Source of the DNA: MADRE2 sp964397015
GTDB lineage: Bacteria > Desulfobacterota > Desulfobacteria > Desulfobacterales > Desulfobacteraceae
DNA length: 7,280 nucleotides
Reading direction: 5' to 3'
Assembly (NCBI GenBank): GCA_964397015.1
Contig: CAYNHL010000156.1
Location: forward strand, 1-7,280
Positions 1 to 5,685 of the stretch are shown in pieces; positions within the stretch are counted from its first letter, which is position 1, and every line of letters begins with the position of its first letter. A program made the translations under genes and the position numbers. The notes under the pieces were generated by a model. That model did not search any database and was not told where the DNA came from. It worked only from the letters and a program-made list of their open reading frames with translations.

Positions 1-403
1 ATCCTGCATGGCATGATGTGCAACGAGCCTCGTTGCCCTGGATGTTCACTCAGAAATTGTTCAGGGTGAGGCCTGCTTTGCCCATCTTGTTTTCAGGGTC
101 TGCCGGGCACAGCCATGTCCAGTGGATTACCTGGTGAAACTGACGGCCGGCTTCATTATGGCATGACAAGCATGCTTCGGTAACTTCCGGACCGGAGGTG
201 AAGGTTTCTTTCAATACCTCGTGCCGGGAATGGTCAGCCGTGATCCATCTTTCCGGCTGCTGCACCACTTTTTTGGCCTCGGCAGCCCCGTAGGTCTTGT
301 AAGACTGTTCTGATTCTCCTTTGGTGGCGTGTGCTGCCAGTGGTACAAACAGCAGCAGCCAGCCAAGCAGGCAGCACATTAGTCTGATTTTGGAAACCGT
401 CAT
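1..403 (-). CDS. Octahaem tetrathionate-reductase-type cytochrome c, N-terminal part, with in-frame TGA (candidate selenoprotein)
   Basis: Start ATG at 401-403, preceded by a strong AGGAGG (408-413). The first ~26 residues are a signal peptide ending AHA|T, so the protein is periplasmic. Residues 78-82 are the haem-binding motif CLSCH. The stretches ADHSRHEV, SGPEVTEACLSCH, HWTW and LNNF match what I recall of the octahaem tetrathionate reductase (Otr) family, whose members reduce tetrathionate, nitrite or hydroxylamine. The frame meets TGA at 50-52 (codon 118) but continues to the window edge as VNIQGNEARCTSCHAG, with a second CxxCH (CTSCH). From memory the family has Cys after NNF, so TGA sits where Cys is expected; selenocysteine would fit, and a hairpin follows. 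The alternative is a nonsense mutation, which is credible because neighbouring genes are broken. If TGA is a stop, the product is a 117-residue one-haem stub. Family call is good; Sec reading is inference. Confidence 0.75.
20..36 (-). promoter_or_regulatory. SECIS-like stem-loop just downstream of the in-frame TGA
   Basis: On the minus strand the message reads GCAACGA-GGC-UCGUUGC, a perfect 7-bp stem (or 6 bp with loop AGGCU). It begins 14 nt after the UGA at 50-52, and the apical loop begins 20-21 nt after it. Bacterial SECIS elements lie within the coding sequence after UGA, with a short stem and a G at one of the first two loop positions, 16-37 nt from UGA; this hairpin meets those rules. 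It lies within codons for GNEARC. No folding or SelB-binding test was possible, and short perfect hairpins can arise by chance. Confidence 0.5.
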
Positions 404-549
404 AATTCCTCCTGGAAAAAAGTTAAAATCCCCATTAACTTAAGATTTGTAACGGCATTTTATAAGGAGTTCTGCATTGCAATCAATCGGGGAAATCCCG
501 CATTTAAAACATTATTCTATGCAGTTTTGAAATCGATTTTCAGAATATG

Positions 550-579
550 TGACCGCTCCTTAAAAAAATCATGACCGCT
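550..579. repeat. Direct repeat TGACCGCT x2, 22 bp apart
   Basis: TGACCGCT occurs at 550-557 and again at 572-579, start to start 22 bp, about two helical turns. The spacing puts both copies on the same DNA face, as expected of tandem activator or repressor half-sites. They lie roughly 30-55 bp upstream of the sigma-54-like element. Two 8-mers could be chance; function is inferred. Confidence 0.3.
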
Positions 580-605
580 TCGGCATGGAGAGTATAAAGG
601 ATGGA

Positions 606-620
606 TGGCCTGTCAATTGC
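606..620 (+). promoter_or_regulatory. Sigma-54-like promoter (-24/-12)
   Basis: TGGCCTG-TCAA-TTGC matches the RpoN consensus TGGCACG-N4-TTGC at all but two fixed positions and keeps the invariant GG and GC at the proper 10-base separation. Transcription would start near 631 and run toward the DUF3096-like gene at 783, leaving a leader of about 150 nt. An upstream direct repeat and the palindrome at 530-539 could be activator sites. Sigma-54 promoters are common in Desulfobacterota, but no regulator gene is in view. Confidence 0.4.
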
Positions 621-782
621 GCAGCATGTGAATAATCACGATTACACATTTGCTTTTGGGTGTTTTCCCCAATAGCATTTTTTCCCCGGTCTGTATATTG
701 TTTGTATTGAACATGTTACGCCAGATCTAAAGCCCAGGCATGTCTGAGATGATTAAAATTTTTTTCAATCAGGAGGTTACCC

Positions 783-914
783 ATGACATTACAAATAACG
801 CTGGAACCGATTTTATCCATTGCAGCAGGAATTCTGATTCTGGTTTTTCCAAAATTTCTGAATTATATTGTCGCAGGATTCCTGATCGTGTTCGGCATTT
901 TACGATTGGTATAG
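783..914 (+). CDS. Small DUF3096-like membrane protein (43 aa)
   Basis: Short frame starting MTLQITLEPILSIAAG, with an AGGAGG Shine-Dalgarno at 771-776, six bases before the ATG. The product has an LEPILSIAAGILILVFP stretch, then PKFLNYIVAGFLIVFGILRL: two hydrophobic segments joined by a short P-K/R-x-LNYIVA linker. This pattern (L-P-L-x-x-AGILILxxP-RLLNYIVA-x-YLI) is what I recall of the DUF3096 family, whose members are about 45-55 residues and have no known function. It probably sits in the inner membrane as a hairpin. The gene appears intact and may be driven by the sigma-54-like element upstream. What follows it is decayed sequence on the other strand. Confidence 0.72.
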   Translation: MTLQITLEPILSIAAGILILVFPKFLNYIVAGFLIVFGILRLV

Positions 915-922
915 TTGTGCCC

Positions 923-1111
923 TTACCTGGCAGGAGCTTTGGCAGCGGCCCGGATAATAAAGCGGGCCAGGTTGCCAAGACCGGTTTCGTCTGAAGGCGT
1001 TATTCTATCACCGATATAAACATGGAAACCACTATGGCGCCATGAAAGCATATTCTCAATGATGGCATCATTAATTTTATCGGTCGATTTATTATACAAA
1101 ATTGTAATAAT
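923..1111 (-). pseudogene. IS91-like transposase fragment
   Basis: The minus strand, read from about 1081 down to a TAA at 923-925, gives KINDAIIENMLSWRHSGF, then HVYIGDRITPSDETG, then LGNLARFIIRA. This resembles the internal region of IS91-type (Y2, PF04986-like) transposases, where I recall W-RHSGF, a P-DE-GLE segment and LARYIIRA followed by SFSQERM. Here the match ends after IIRA and the frame stops seven codons later, so only about 55 of the usual 300-400 residues remain. The 5' side is bounded by an in-frame TAA at 1112-1114. No terminal repeats or oriIS/terIS are recognisable. It records a past insertion and is not a working element. Confidence 0.6.
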
Positions 1112-1114
1112 TTA

Positions 1115-1360
1115 TTTTATACAGGCAACAAGGGATACTTTTTCCATGGAGGTCTGCAATTCCTGTTGTTGGGGATTCACCCTCAGACGTGTAATATCCC
1201 TTCCTGAGCGGCCAGCCTCCTGGATATAGTTTTCAAGAGAATCAGAGATGTCATAATGAATCACCATGCCGACATCTTTTTTATCCATACCCATTCCGAA
1301 AGCAGACGTTGCCAACATAATTTCGACATCGCCACTTATGAAGGAATCCTGGTTTTCCAT
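1115..1360 (-). pseudogene. RecQ-family helicase fragment (motifs V-VI)
   Basis: The minus-strand frame encodes ENQDSFISGDVEIMLATSAF, then GMGMDKKDVGMVIHYDISDS, then LENYIQEAGRSGRD. This is the C-terminal RecA-like domain of a RecQ-type superfamily 2 DNA helicase: ATSAFGMGMDKKDV corresponds to motif V, and QEAGRSGRD, with its arginine finger region, to motif VI. Homology is clear over 1196-1360 only. Just upstream the frame is closed (TGA next to the ENQDS segment), and neighbouring frames give no clean continuation, so a frameshift or breakpoint lies near 1360. After GRD, 27 unrelated residues (ITRLRVNPQQQELQ onward) precede the TAA at 1112-1114. The Walker A/B half is absent, so no active helicase can be made. 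Confidence 0.8.
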
Positions 1361-1410
1361 TTTTCATACTTGTTTTTGCATATTCCTTTGAACCGGTCGA
1401 ACCACCTGAT

Positions 1411-2201
1411 ATTTCTGATCTACAGAACAAATGGATCGTCCACCCTTTCGGCCTGGATATTGTGCTGCGGTTCCACAAATTCATGGCAATGGCTGCAGCC
1501 GTGCTGCTGCTTCTGCATCCGGTACTGCTTGCCGCAGGCTCTGGAAATCCTGGTTTGCTGATTTCCCTGGATCAGCCCTGGTATATTTGGCTGGGTAAGA
1601 TCACACTGGTGCTTGTTCTGATCAATGTCGGTTTAAGCTGGTATCAGAAAAAACTGCATCTGAAGTTTGAAAAATGGCGGTTCCTCCATAATATCCTCGG
1701 CCCAATGATTATCGTTTTTGCATTTGTCCATTCCATCACCGTGAGTAATGATCTTCAGCATCCTTTTATGCAGGGTTTGTGGATTGTTTTCTTTGTCACT
1801 GCCGTGCTGGTATTTGTCTGGCACCGCATTGTCCGGCCGTGGCAGCTGCAGCAAAACCGCTGGGAAGTTATGGATGTGCAGCCGGAAACCGATGATGTCT
1901 GTACGGTAATCCCGATACTGAGCAGGCAGTGTTCCACCATGAAATCAAGAAAATAGAAGCAGGTAACCATCCCCGATTGAAGGTTGTAGACGTACTGTCA
2001 GACCCGGATGAGAACTGGGACGGGGAAAGCGGATACATTGACAAAGAAAAGATCATCAGTCACTGTGGTGAAGACCTTTCCGGCAAGATATTTTATGTGT
2101 GCGGACCGCAACCTTTGATCGCTGCGGTGATTTCCGCCCTGGATGAACTGGCCGTCTCACACCGGCAGATCCGGGTTGAAATTTTTTCATTCCTGGATTG
2201 A
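1411..2201 (+). pseudogene. Ferric-reductase-like transmembrane flavocytochrome, 5'-truncated and missing its FAD-binding middle
   Basis: Two pieces of one gene lie end to end in different frames. Piece 1 (about 1411-1904) reads DLQNKWIVHPFGLDIVLRFHK and then several transmembrane helices. Histidines in RFHKFM, LLHPVLL, FLHNILG and FVHSI fit the paired b-haem ligands of the ferric-reductase (FRD) membrane domain; the piece ends in QPETDDVCTV, the start of the FAD-binding domain. Piece 2 (about 1905-2201) reads GNPDTEQAVFHHEIKKIEAG, then FYVCGP, and ends VEIFSFLD: the C-terminal NAD(P)-binding domain. Roughly 110-140 residues with the flavin-binding motifs are gone, and the join shifts frame, so piece 1 stops at 1954-1956. 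The N-terminal helices are also missing. Intact relatives are about 430-450 residues. It once probably passed electrons across the membrane from NAD(P)H; the cytochrome c gene 30 bp downstream suggests a former operon. Confidence 0.82.
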
Positions 2202-2231
2202 ATGCTTTTTTAAGAGCAGGAGAAATACGCT

Positions 2232-2594
2232 ATGCGCAAAGTCCAACTCAAACATGTCACAAGTGCCACCCTGTGCTTCATTGCTGCTGCCATTATCGTA
2301 CTGGCAGGAATTCAAGCCTGCGTGACAGGCGAAGCACCATCAACAGCAGGAGCCGACCTTTTTCAAAAAAAGGGCTGCACCCAGTGCCATTTTACAGACA
2401 GCCGGGAAACAAAGATAGGACCGGGTTTGAAGGGCCTTTTCAACCGCGGGAAACTTCCTGAAAGCGGCAGTCCGGTTACCAGAGAAAACGTGCAGGATCA
2501 GCTTATTGACCCTTATGAGAATATGCCCGTGTTCAAGGACAAATTGACCAAAGCCCAGCAGGAAGCGATTATCGATTATTTGAAGACGTTATAA
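2232..2594 (+). CDS. Class I (monohaem) cytochrome c, membrane-anchored or lipoprotein
   Basis: A 120-residue protein whose ATG follows GGAG (2219-2222) at nine bases. Residues 1-8 are basic, 9-29 hydrophobic, and Cys30 in AGIQAC could be a lipidation site, although Gln at -2 is unusual for a lipobox; otherwise it is a signal peptide. CTQCH at 49-53 binds the haem covalently, the GPGLKGLF loop (63-70) is typical of class I cytochromes, and Met98 in YENMP is the likely sixth ligand. The C-terminal helix TKAQQEAIIDYLKTL is the standard ending of the fold. It acts as a periplasmic electron carrier. The ferric-reductase remnant ends 30 bp upstream, so its original partner is probably lost. All expected motifs are present and it looks intact. 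Confidence 0.88.
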   Translation: MRKVQLKHVTSATLCFIAAAIIVLAGIQACVTGEAPSTAGADLFQKKGCTQCHFTDSRETKIGPGLKGLFNRGKLPESGSPVTRENVQDQLIDPYENMPVFKDKLTKAQQEAIIDYLKTL

Positions 2595-2758
2595 TCCCCC
2601 GCCGGGAACCGGAGTTGACAGGTCAGTGCCGAAAAGCAGTCATCCCAAGACAGGATAAGGTAAAATAAAATTTCTGCAGTGAAAACACCCCAAGCCGGTG
2701 AATTAATTGATACTGGCAGATAACTTCTGAACAATAATTTTTATAAAGGAGAAAACCC

Positions 2759-3040
2759 ATGAAAACCAAAAAAAGCATGATAATTATTTTTGCACTCTCC
2801 GCTTTCACCGCAGCAGTGGTTTTGGCAAAAGCACATATGCCCGAACCTGAGGCTGAACCTTTCTGGGCCTATATATCTGAAACAAATCCCTATACAAAAT
2901 GGCATATGTGGCCGGGCAAAGAAGGCGTATATGAAGGGCAAAGCCCGCATGGCGCTTTTTTAAAGCTTTACATCAATGACACTGCCCTTGCGGCGCTCAA
3001 AGAAAAAAAACCCATGCCGGATGGGGCGATAAGTGAATAA
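2759..3040 (+). pseudogene. Cytochrome P460-like protein, C-terminal half with the haem motif missing
   Basis: ATG at 2759 follows AAAGGAG (2745-2751) at a seven-base spacing. Residues 1-24 form a signal peptide (MKTKKSMIIIFALSAFTAAV onward). The mature part carries FWAYISETNPYTKWHMWPGK, GVYEGQSPHGAFLKLYIND and MPDGAI, which match the N-terminal half of cytochrome P460-type domains (PF16694). As I recall, full members run 140-170 residues, with KENY after PDGAI and a CxxCH haem site near the end. Here the frame ends ISE-stop right after PDGAI, and no CxxCH appears in any plus frame close downstream. P460 proteins oxidise hydroxylamine or NO-type compounds; without the haem site this 93-residue product should be inactive. 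The break at about 3030 looks like a deletion or recombination point. Confidence 0.68.
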
Positions 3041-3370
3041 CGCAAACCTCAGAACAGGATGCAGATCCGCAAGGAGTTAATTCATGTTGTGTCTGTATCA
3101 GGTTGGCGCAAGTCGAGTCAAAAAAATCAATACCAGCTATCGAAAACCGGAATTCGAGGGCCTGCCTCATCACAGACCAGTTCAAGAATGTAATCGGAAA
3201 TCTTTTGCGGCGGGTCATGGTGACGGAAAACATGGTGAGGCTGTGTTCCTGTGGTGTCGGCACAGGACACCACCGGGATACGGCCGCGGTCGCTTTGTTC
3301 GGCACAGGAACCAAAATTCCACCTGCAAATTTATTATATGCGACTGCCCTGTATGTTCTTTGGAAAGTCC
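3041..3370. other. Unassigned stretch with a possible 96-codon frame
   Basis: I recognise no gene here on either strand. A plus frame at 3084-3374 has a good start context (AAGGAG at 3071-3076, seven bases before ATG 3084), but its product (MLCLYQVGASRVKKINTSYR onward, 96 residues) is rich in His, Arg and Cys and matches no family I know. A second plus frame from TTG 3103 and minus-strand frames overlap it, and none looks more protein-like. The ribosome site may be left from a gene whose body has been replaced. It lies between the P460 breakpoint and the riboswitch promoter. Confidence 0.4.
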
Positions 3371-3399
3371 TTGACATATTTTCCGGATGCCGGTAAGTA
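3371..3399 (+). promoter_or_regulatory. Candidate sigma-70 promoter for the cobalamin operon
   Basis: A perfect -35 TTGACA (3371-3376) is followed, 17 bases on, by TAAGTA (3394-3399), a poor -10 match. Transcription would begin near 3406, just before the 5' strand of the riboswitch P1 stem at 3413, which is where a promoter is expected. The position is more persuasive than the -10 sequence. Confidence 0.45.
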
Positions 3400-3412
3400 A
3401 AAAGATTGTAAT

Positions 3413-3566
3413 CAAGGTGCACGATGCCGAAGAGGGAACCCTGTGAGAGTCAGGGACGGGCCCGCCGCTGTAAACGGGGACGAAAGCCGCAGTTGAAGTC
3501 ACTGTTCAGGAATGAATGGGAAGACGCGGCCAGTAGGACGATCCGTGAGTCAGAAGACCTGCCTTG
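3413..3566 (+). promoter_or_regulatory. Cobalamin (B12) riboswitch aptamer
   Basis: The conserved elements of the cobalamin aptamer appear in order: AGAGGGAA (3431-3438), GTGAGAGTC (3443-3451), the core GCCGCTGTAA (3464-3473) and GGGGACGAAAGCCGC (3476-3490), AGTTGAAGTCACTG (3491-3504), GGGAAGACGCGGCCAGTAGGA (3518-3538), and the B12 box AGTCAGAAGACCTGCC (3548-3563). A closing P1 stem pairs CAAGGU (3413-3418) with GCCUUG (3561-3566). It binds adenosyl- or another cobalamin directly in the nascent mRNA and normally represses the downstream genes. Its position 142 bp before btuB supports both assignments. Ligand preference (adenosyl versus methyl/hydroxo) cannot be judged by eye. Confidence 0.95.
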
Positions 3567-3571
3567 GTTTT

Positions 3572-3600
3572 TGGATTTTTCCGCGGACAAGAAAAATCCA
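3572..3600 (+). promoter_or_regulatory. Leader hairpin between aptamer and terminator
   Basis: UGGAUUUUU (3572-3580) pairs perfectly over 9 bp with AAAAAUCCA (3592-3600) around an 11-nt loop containing CCGCGG. It begins six bases after the riboswitch P1 stem closes. No U-tract follows, so it is unlikely to be a terminator; it could be a pausing or spacer element in the expression platform, or half of an alternative pairing. Confidence 0.5.
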
Positions 3601-3624
3601 GTTCAGATCTTGAGTAAAAAAGGG

Positions 3625-3666
3625 AAACCCTGGATCGATTCGTTCGGTCCGGGGTTTTTGATTTTT
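3625..3666 (+). terminator. Riboswitch-controlled intrinsic terminator candidate
   Basis: AAACCCUGGA (3625-3634) pairs with UCCGGGGUUU (3648-3657) over 10 bp with one G-U wobble, around a 13-nt loop, and runs into the interrupted U-tract UUUUUGAUUUUU (3655-3666). It lies between the B12 aptamer and the btuB start, as expected for transcriptional attenuation when cobalamin is bound. The U-tract is interrupted by GA, so efficiency is uncertain. Confidence 0.6.
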
Positions 3667-3674
3667 CCGGACCG
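3645..3674 (+). promoter_or_regulatory. Alternative hairpin overlapping the terminator
   Basis: CGGUCCGG (3645-3652) pairs perfectly with CCGGACCG (3667-3674) around a 14-nt U-rich loop. It uses bases 3648-3652, which are also needed by the terminator stem, so the two structures exclude each other. Its 3' arm is made only after the U-tract, so it cannot form early enough to be a classic antiterminator unless polymerase pauses. It ends 24 nt before the btuB ribosome site. Confidence 0.5.
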
Positions 3675-3707
3675 CAAGGATTAACACTGTTGACGGTTGG
3701 AGGAAAA

Positions 3708-5684
3708 ATGAAAAAAGCATTGACAGTAGCGGGTGTGATCTGGGTTTTACTGTGCCAGACAAGCGTTTTTGCCGGCACGCCCCGGCCCGTTCCCACCCTG
3801 GACGAAGTCGTGGTCTCCGTGACCCAGACCCAGACCCACCTGGAAGATATCGGCGGCAACTCGGTAACAGTCATTACCGCTGAAGACATTGAAGACAAAG
3901 GATACCACACCGTGCCGGAGATTCTTGGAACCGTTCCCGGCGTATCGATGATTTCCAACGGGGGAATGGGAACCAAATCTTCTGTGATCATCAGGGGAGC
4001 GGATTCTAAAAATACGCTGGTGCTGATTGACGGGGTTATGGTGAACGATCCGTCAGGGGCCAACAGGGATGCCAACCTGGCGGATATCAACCTGGATAAC
4101 GTGGAGCGTATCGAGGTTGTCAGGGGCGCCATGAGTGTCATGTACGGAAGTAACGCCACTGCCGGCGTTATCAATATCATTACCAGGAGCGGCAGTGAAA
4201 AGCCTGAAGGTTATGTTACCGCCGAAGGCGGATCCTACGGCACCTGGAAGGCTGGAGCCGGAATGTCCGGCACGGTCGCCCGGGCAGGTTATTCGCTTTC
4301 CGCTTCCACTTTGACCCGGGACGGGTTTTCCGTTGCTGACGCTGATAACGACCGGATTCCACAGAACGGAAACACCGATGAAAAGGACGGGTACAAAAAC
4401 CTGACCCTGTCCGGACGCGTCAAAGTGGATGTCAGTGATGATTTTCATGTCGCTGCTTCACTGCGCTATGTGGATTCGGAAGTTGAACTCGACGATTATG
4501 CCGGGGGGTATACAGGCGACAATATCTCTTCTGAATGGGTTCAGGATCCGGTTTCCGGGGAAGGGGTGAACACCCTGGTGCCAAATCCGGCCGGTCCTAA
4601 ACACAAGAGGTCCGAGGCTGAGCGTACCTGGGGCCTGATCAGTGCGACCAACACCTTCAAGGACAAGATGTTCGAGTCTGTTTTGACCGGTAAATTTTCG
4701 CGAAGTGACCGCCAGAGTTTCGATAACGACAATGACAGCTGGTACGACTACAACGGGGCGACAAACGAGGTCTCCTGGCAGGGAAACATCCTGTTTGACA
4801 ACAGCACGTTGTCCTTTGGCGCGGCCCTTTTCATGGAATCCATGGAAAGCATGAGCGCGTCAGTGGCCAGTGTGGATACCCGAACCACCAGTTTATGGGT
4901 CCAGGACCAGCTTTTTGTCACAGACAGCCTGACCCTGATTGCCGGGGCAAGGCTGGACGACCATGAAGCCTTTGGACAGAAGGCTACGTTCCGGCTGGCC
5001 CCGTCCTACAAGATCCAGGGTACAGGGACCCTGCTGAAAGCCAGTTTCGGTACCGGGTTCCGCTCTCCGTCGCTGTACGAACTGTATTCTTCCTACGGAA
5101 ATCCGGATCTCAGCCCCGAAGAGAGCATCGGCTGGGATGCGGGGATCGTGCAGCGGCTGGCAGATGATACCGTGAAGCTGGAGTTGACTTATTTTCAAAT
5201 GGATTTCAAGGAACGCATCGATTATGATATGATGATTTCCCGGTACAACCAGCTTCCCGGGACCACCCAAACCCGTGGAGTGGAAGTGGCCGCAGACTGG
5301 ATGCCGACGGAGAACGTGACCCTGGGGGTCTTTTATGCCTATACACATACAAGGGGCCCGGATGACCGACGTCTTGCAAGACGGCCTTACAACCAGGCCG
5401 GGATGACAGCCACGGTAAGGTTCCTTGAAAAAGCCTCGGTCTCCATGGATGCCAAATGGGTCGGAGAGCGGCTGGCCTCTCCCTATGCCAGGGACATGGA
5501 CGGTAACACGGTTGAGACCCTGGGCAGCTATACCCTTGTAAACCTGGCGGCATCATATGATTTCAGCCGCCGCCTCCAGCTGTTCGCCAGGGTGGACAAT
5601 CTTTTCGACCGTTACTACGAGGAGGCCTTCAGCTATGCCACGGCAGGGTTGTCCGGCTATCTCGGTGTCAGGGTAAGGTGGTAA
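3708..5684 (+). CDS. btuB: BtuB-like TonB-dependent cobamide/cobalamin outer-membrane receptor
   Basis: A 658-residue protein that imports corrinoids across the outer membrane using TonB energy. ATG 3708 is chosen because GGAGG (3698-3702) lies just before it and a signal peptide starts there (MKKALT to VFA|G, cleavage after residue 22); an upstream TTG at 3690 would put the ribosome site inside the gene. The TonB box is LDEVVVS (31-37). The plug domain spans about 45-162, with VLIDGVMVND and the closing IEVVRGAMSVMYGSNATAGV, then INIITRSG. The rest is a 22-strand barrel ending in VDNLFDRYYEE and the terminal YLGVRVRW, with a final aromatic residue for outer-membrane assembly. E. coli BtuB is 614 residues, so the length fits. 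The riboswitch upstream and the B12-binding protein one base downstream make cobamides the likely substrate. No disruption seen. Confidence 0.92.
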   Translation: MKKALTVAGVIWVLLCQTSVFAGTPRPVPTLDEVVVSVTQTQTHLEDIGGNSVTVITAEDIEDKGYHTVPEILGTVPGVSMISNGGMGTKSSVIIRGADSKNTLVLIDGVMVNDPSGANRDANLADINLDNVERIEVVRGAMSVMYGSNATAGVINIITRSGSEKPEGYVTAEGGSYGTWKAGAGMSGTVARAGYSLSASTLTRDGFSVADADNDRIPQNGNTDEKDGYKNLTLSGRVKVDVSDDFHVAASLRYVDSEVELDDYAGGYTGDNISSEWVQDPVSGEGVNTLVPNPAGPKHKRSEAERTWGLISATNTFKDKMFESVLTGKFSRSDRQSFDNDNDSWYDYNGATNEVSWQGNILFDNSTLSFGAALFMESMESMSASVASVDTRTTSLWVQDQLFVTDSLTLIAGARLDDHEAFGQKATFRLAPSYKIQGTGTLLKASFGTGFRSPSLYELYSSYGNPDLSPEESIGWDAGIVQRLADDTVKLELTYFQMDFKERIDYDMMISRYNQLPGTTQTRGVEVAADWMPTENVTLGVFYAYTHTRGPDDRRLARRPYNQAGMTATVRFLEKASVSMDAKWVGERLASPYARDMDGNTVETLGSYTLVNLAASYDFSRRLQLFARVDNLFDRYYEEAFSYATAGLSGYLGVRVRW

Positions 5685-5685
5685 C

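Larger units (their letters stand above)
404..782. other. AT-rich divergent intergenic region
   Basis: About 380 bp between the divergently oriented cytochrome gene (minus) and the DUF3096-like gene (plus). No coding sequence is convincing on either strand. It holds the minus-strand ribosome site, a 10-bp palindrome AAATCGATTT (530-539), a direct repeat and a sigma-54-like element, listed separately where useful. A possible minus-strand promoter for the cytochrome should lie here, but I see no clear -35/-10 pair. Confidence 0.6.

Noticed and set aside
656..672. TTGGG/CCCAA hairpin followed by T-rich sequence as a terminator
   Set aside because: The stem is only 5 bp and no gene ends upstream of it on the plus strand.
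947..968. GGCCCG/CGGGCC inverted repeat as a terminator for the DUF3096-like gene
   Set aside because: The stem is only 6 bp, no T-tract follows on either strand, and it falls within the transposase fragment codons.
1112..1114. Another in-frame stop between RecQ and transposase pieces as a recoding site
   Set aside because: It is TAA rather than TGA, no hairpin is evident, and both flanking pieces are plainly truncated.
3690..3707. TTG start 18 bases upstream of btuB ATG
   Set aside because: GGAGG at 3698-3702 is correctly placed for ATG 3708, and the signal peptide begins at MKKALT; the extension MTVGGK would only disturb it.
3506..4180. 224-codon minus-strand frame
   Set aside because: It lies across the riboswitch leader and the first 470 bases of btuB, has low-complexity composition, and is a shadow of the real plus-strand gene.
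4053..5556. Several minus-strand frames of 60-150 codons
   Set aside because: All are antisense to btuB, whose sequence is continuous and family-like, and none carries recognisable motifs.
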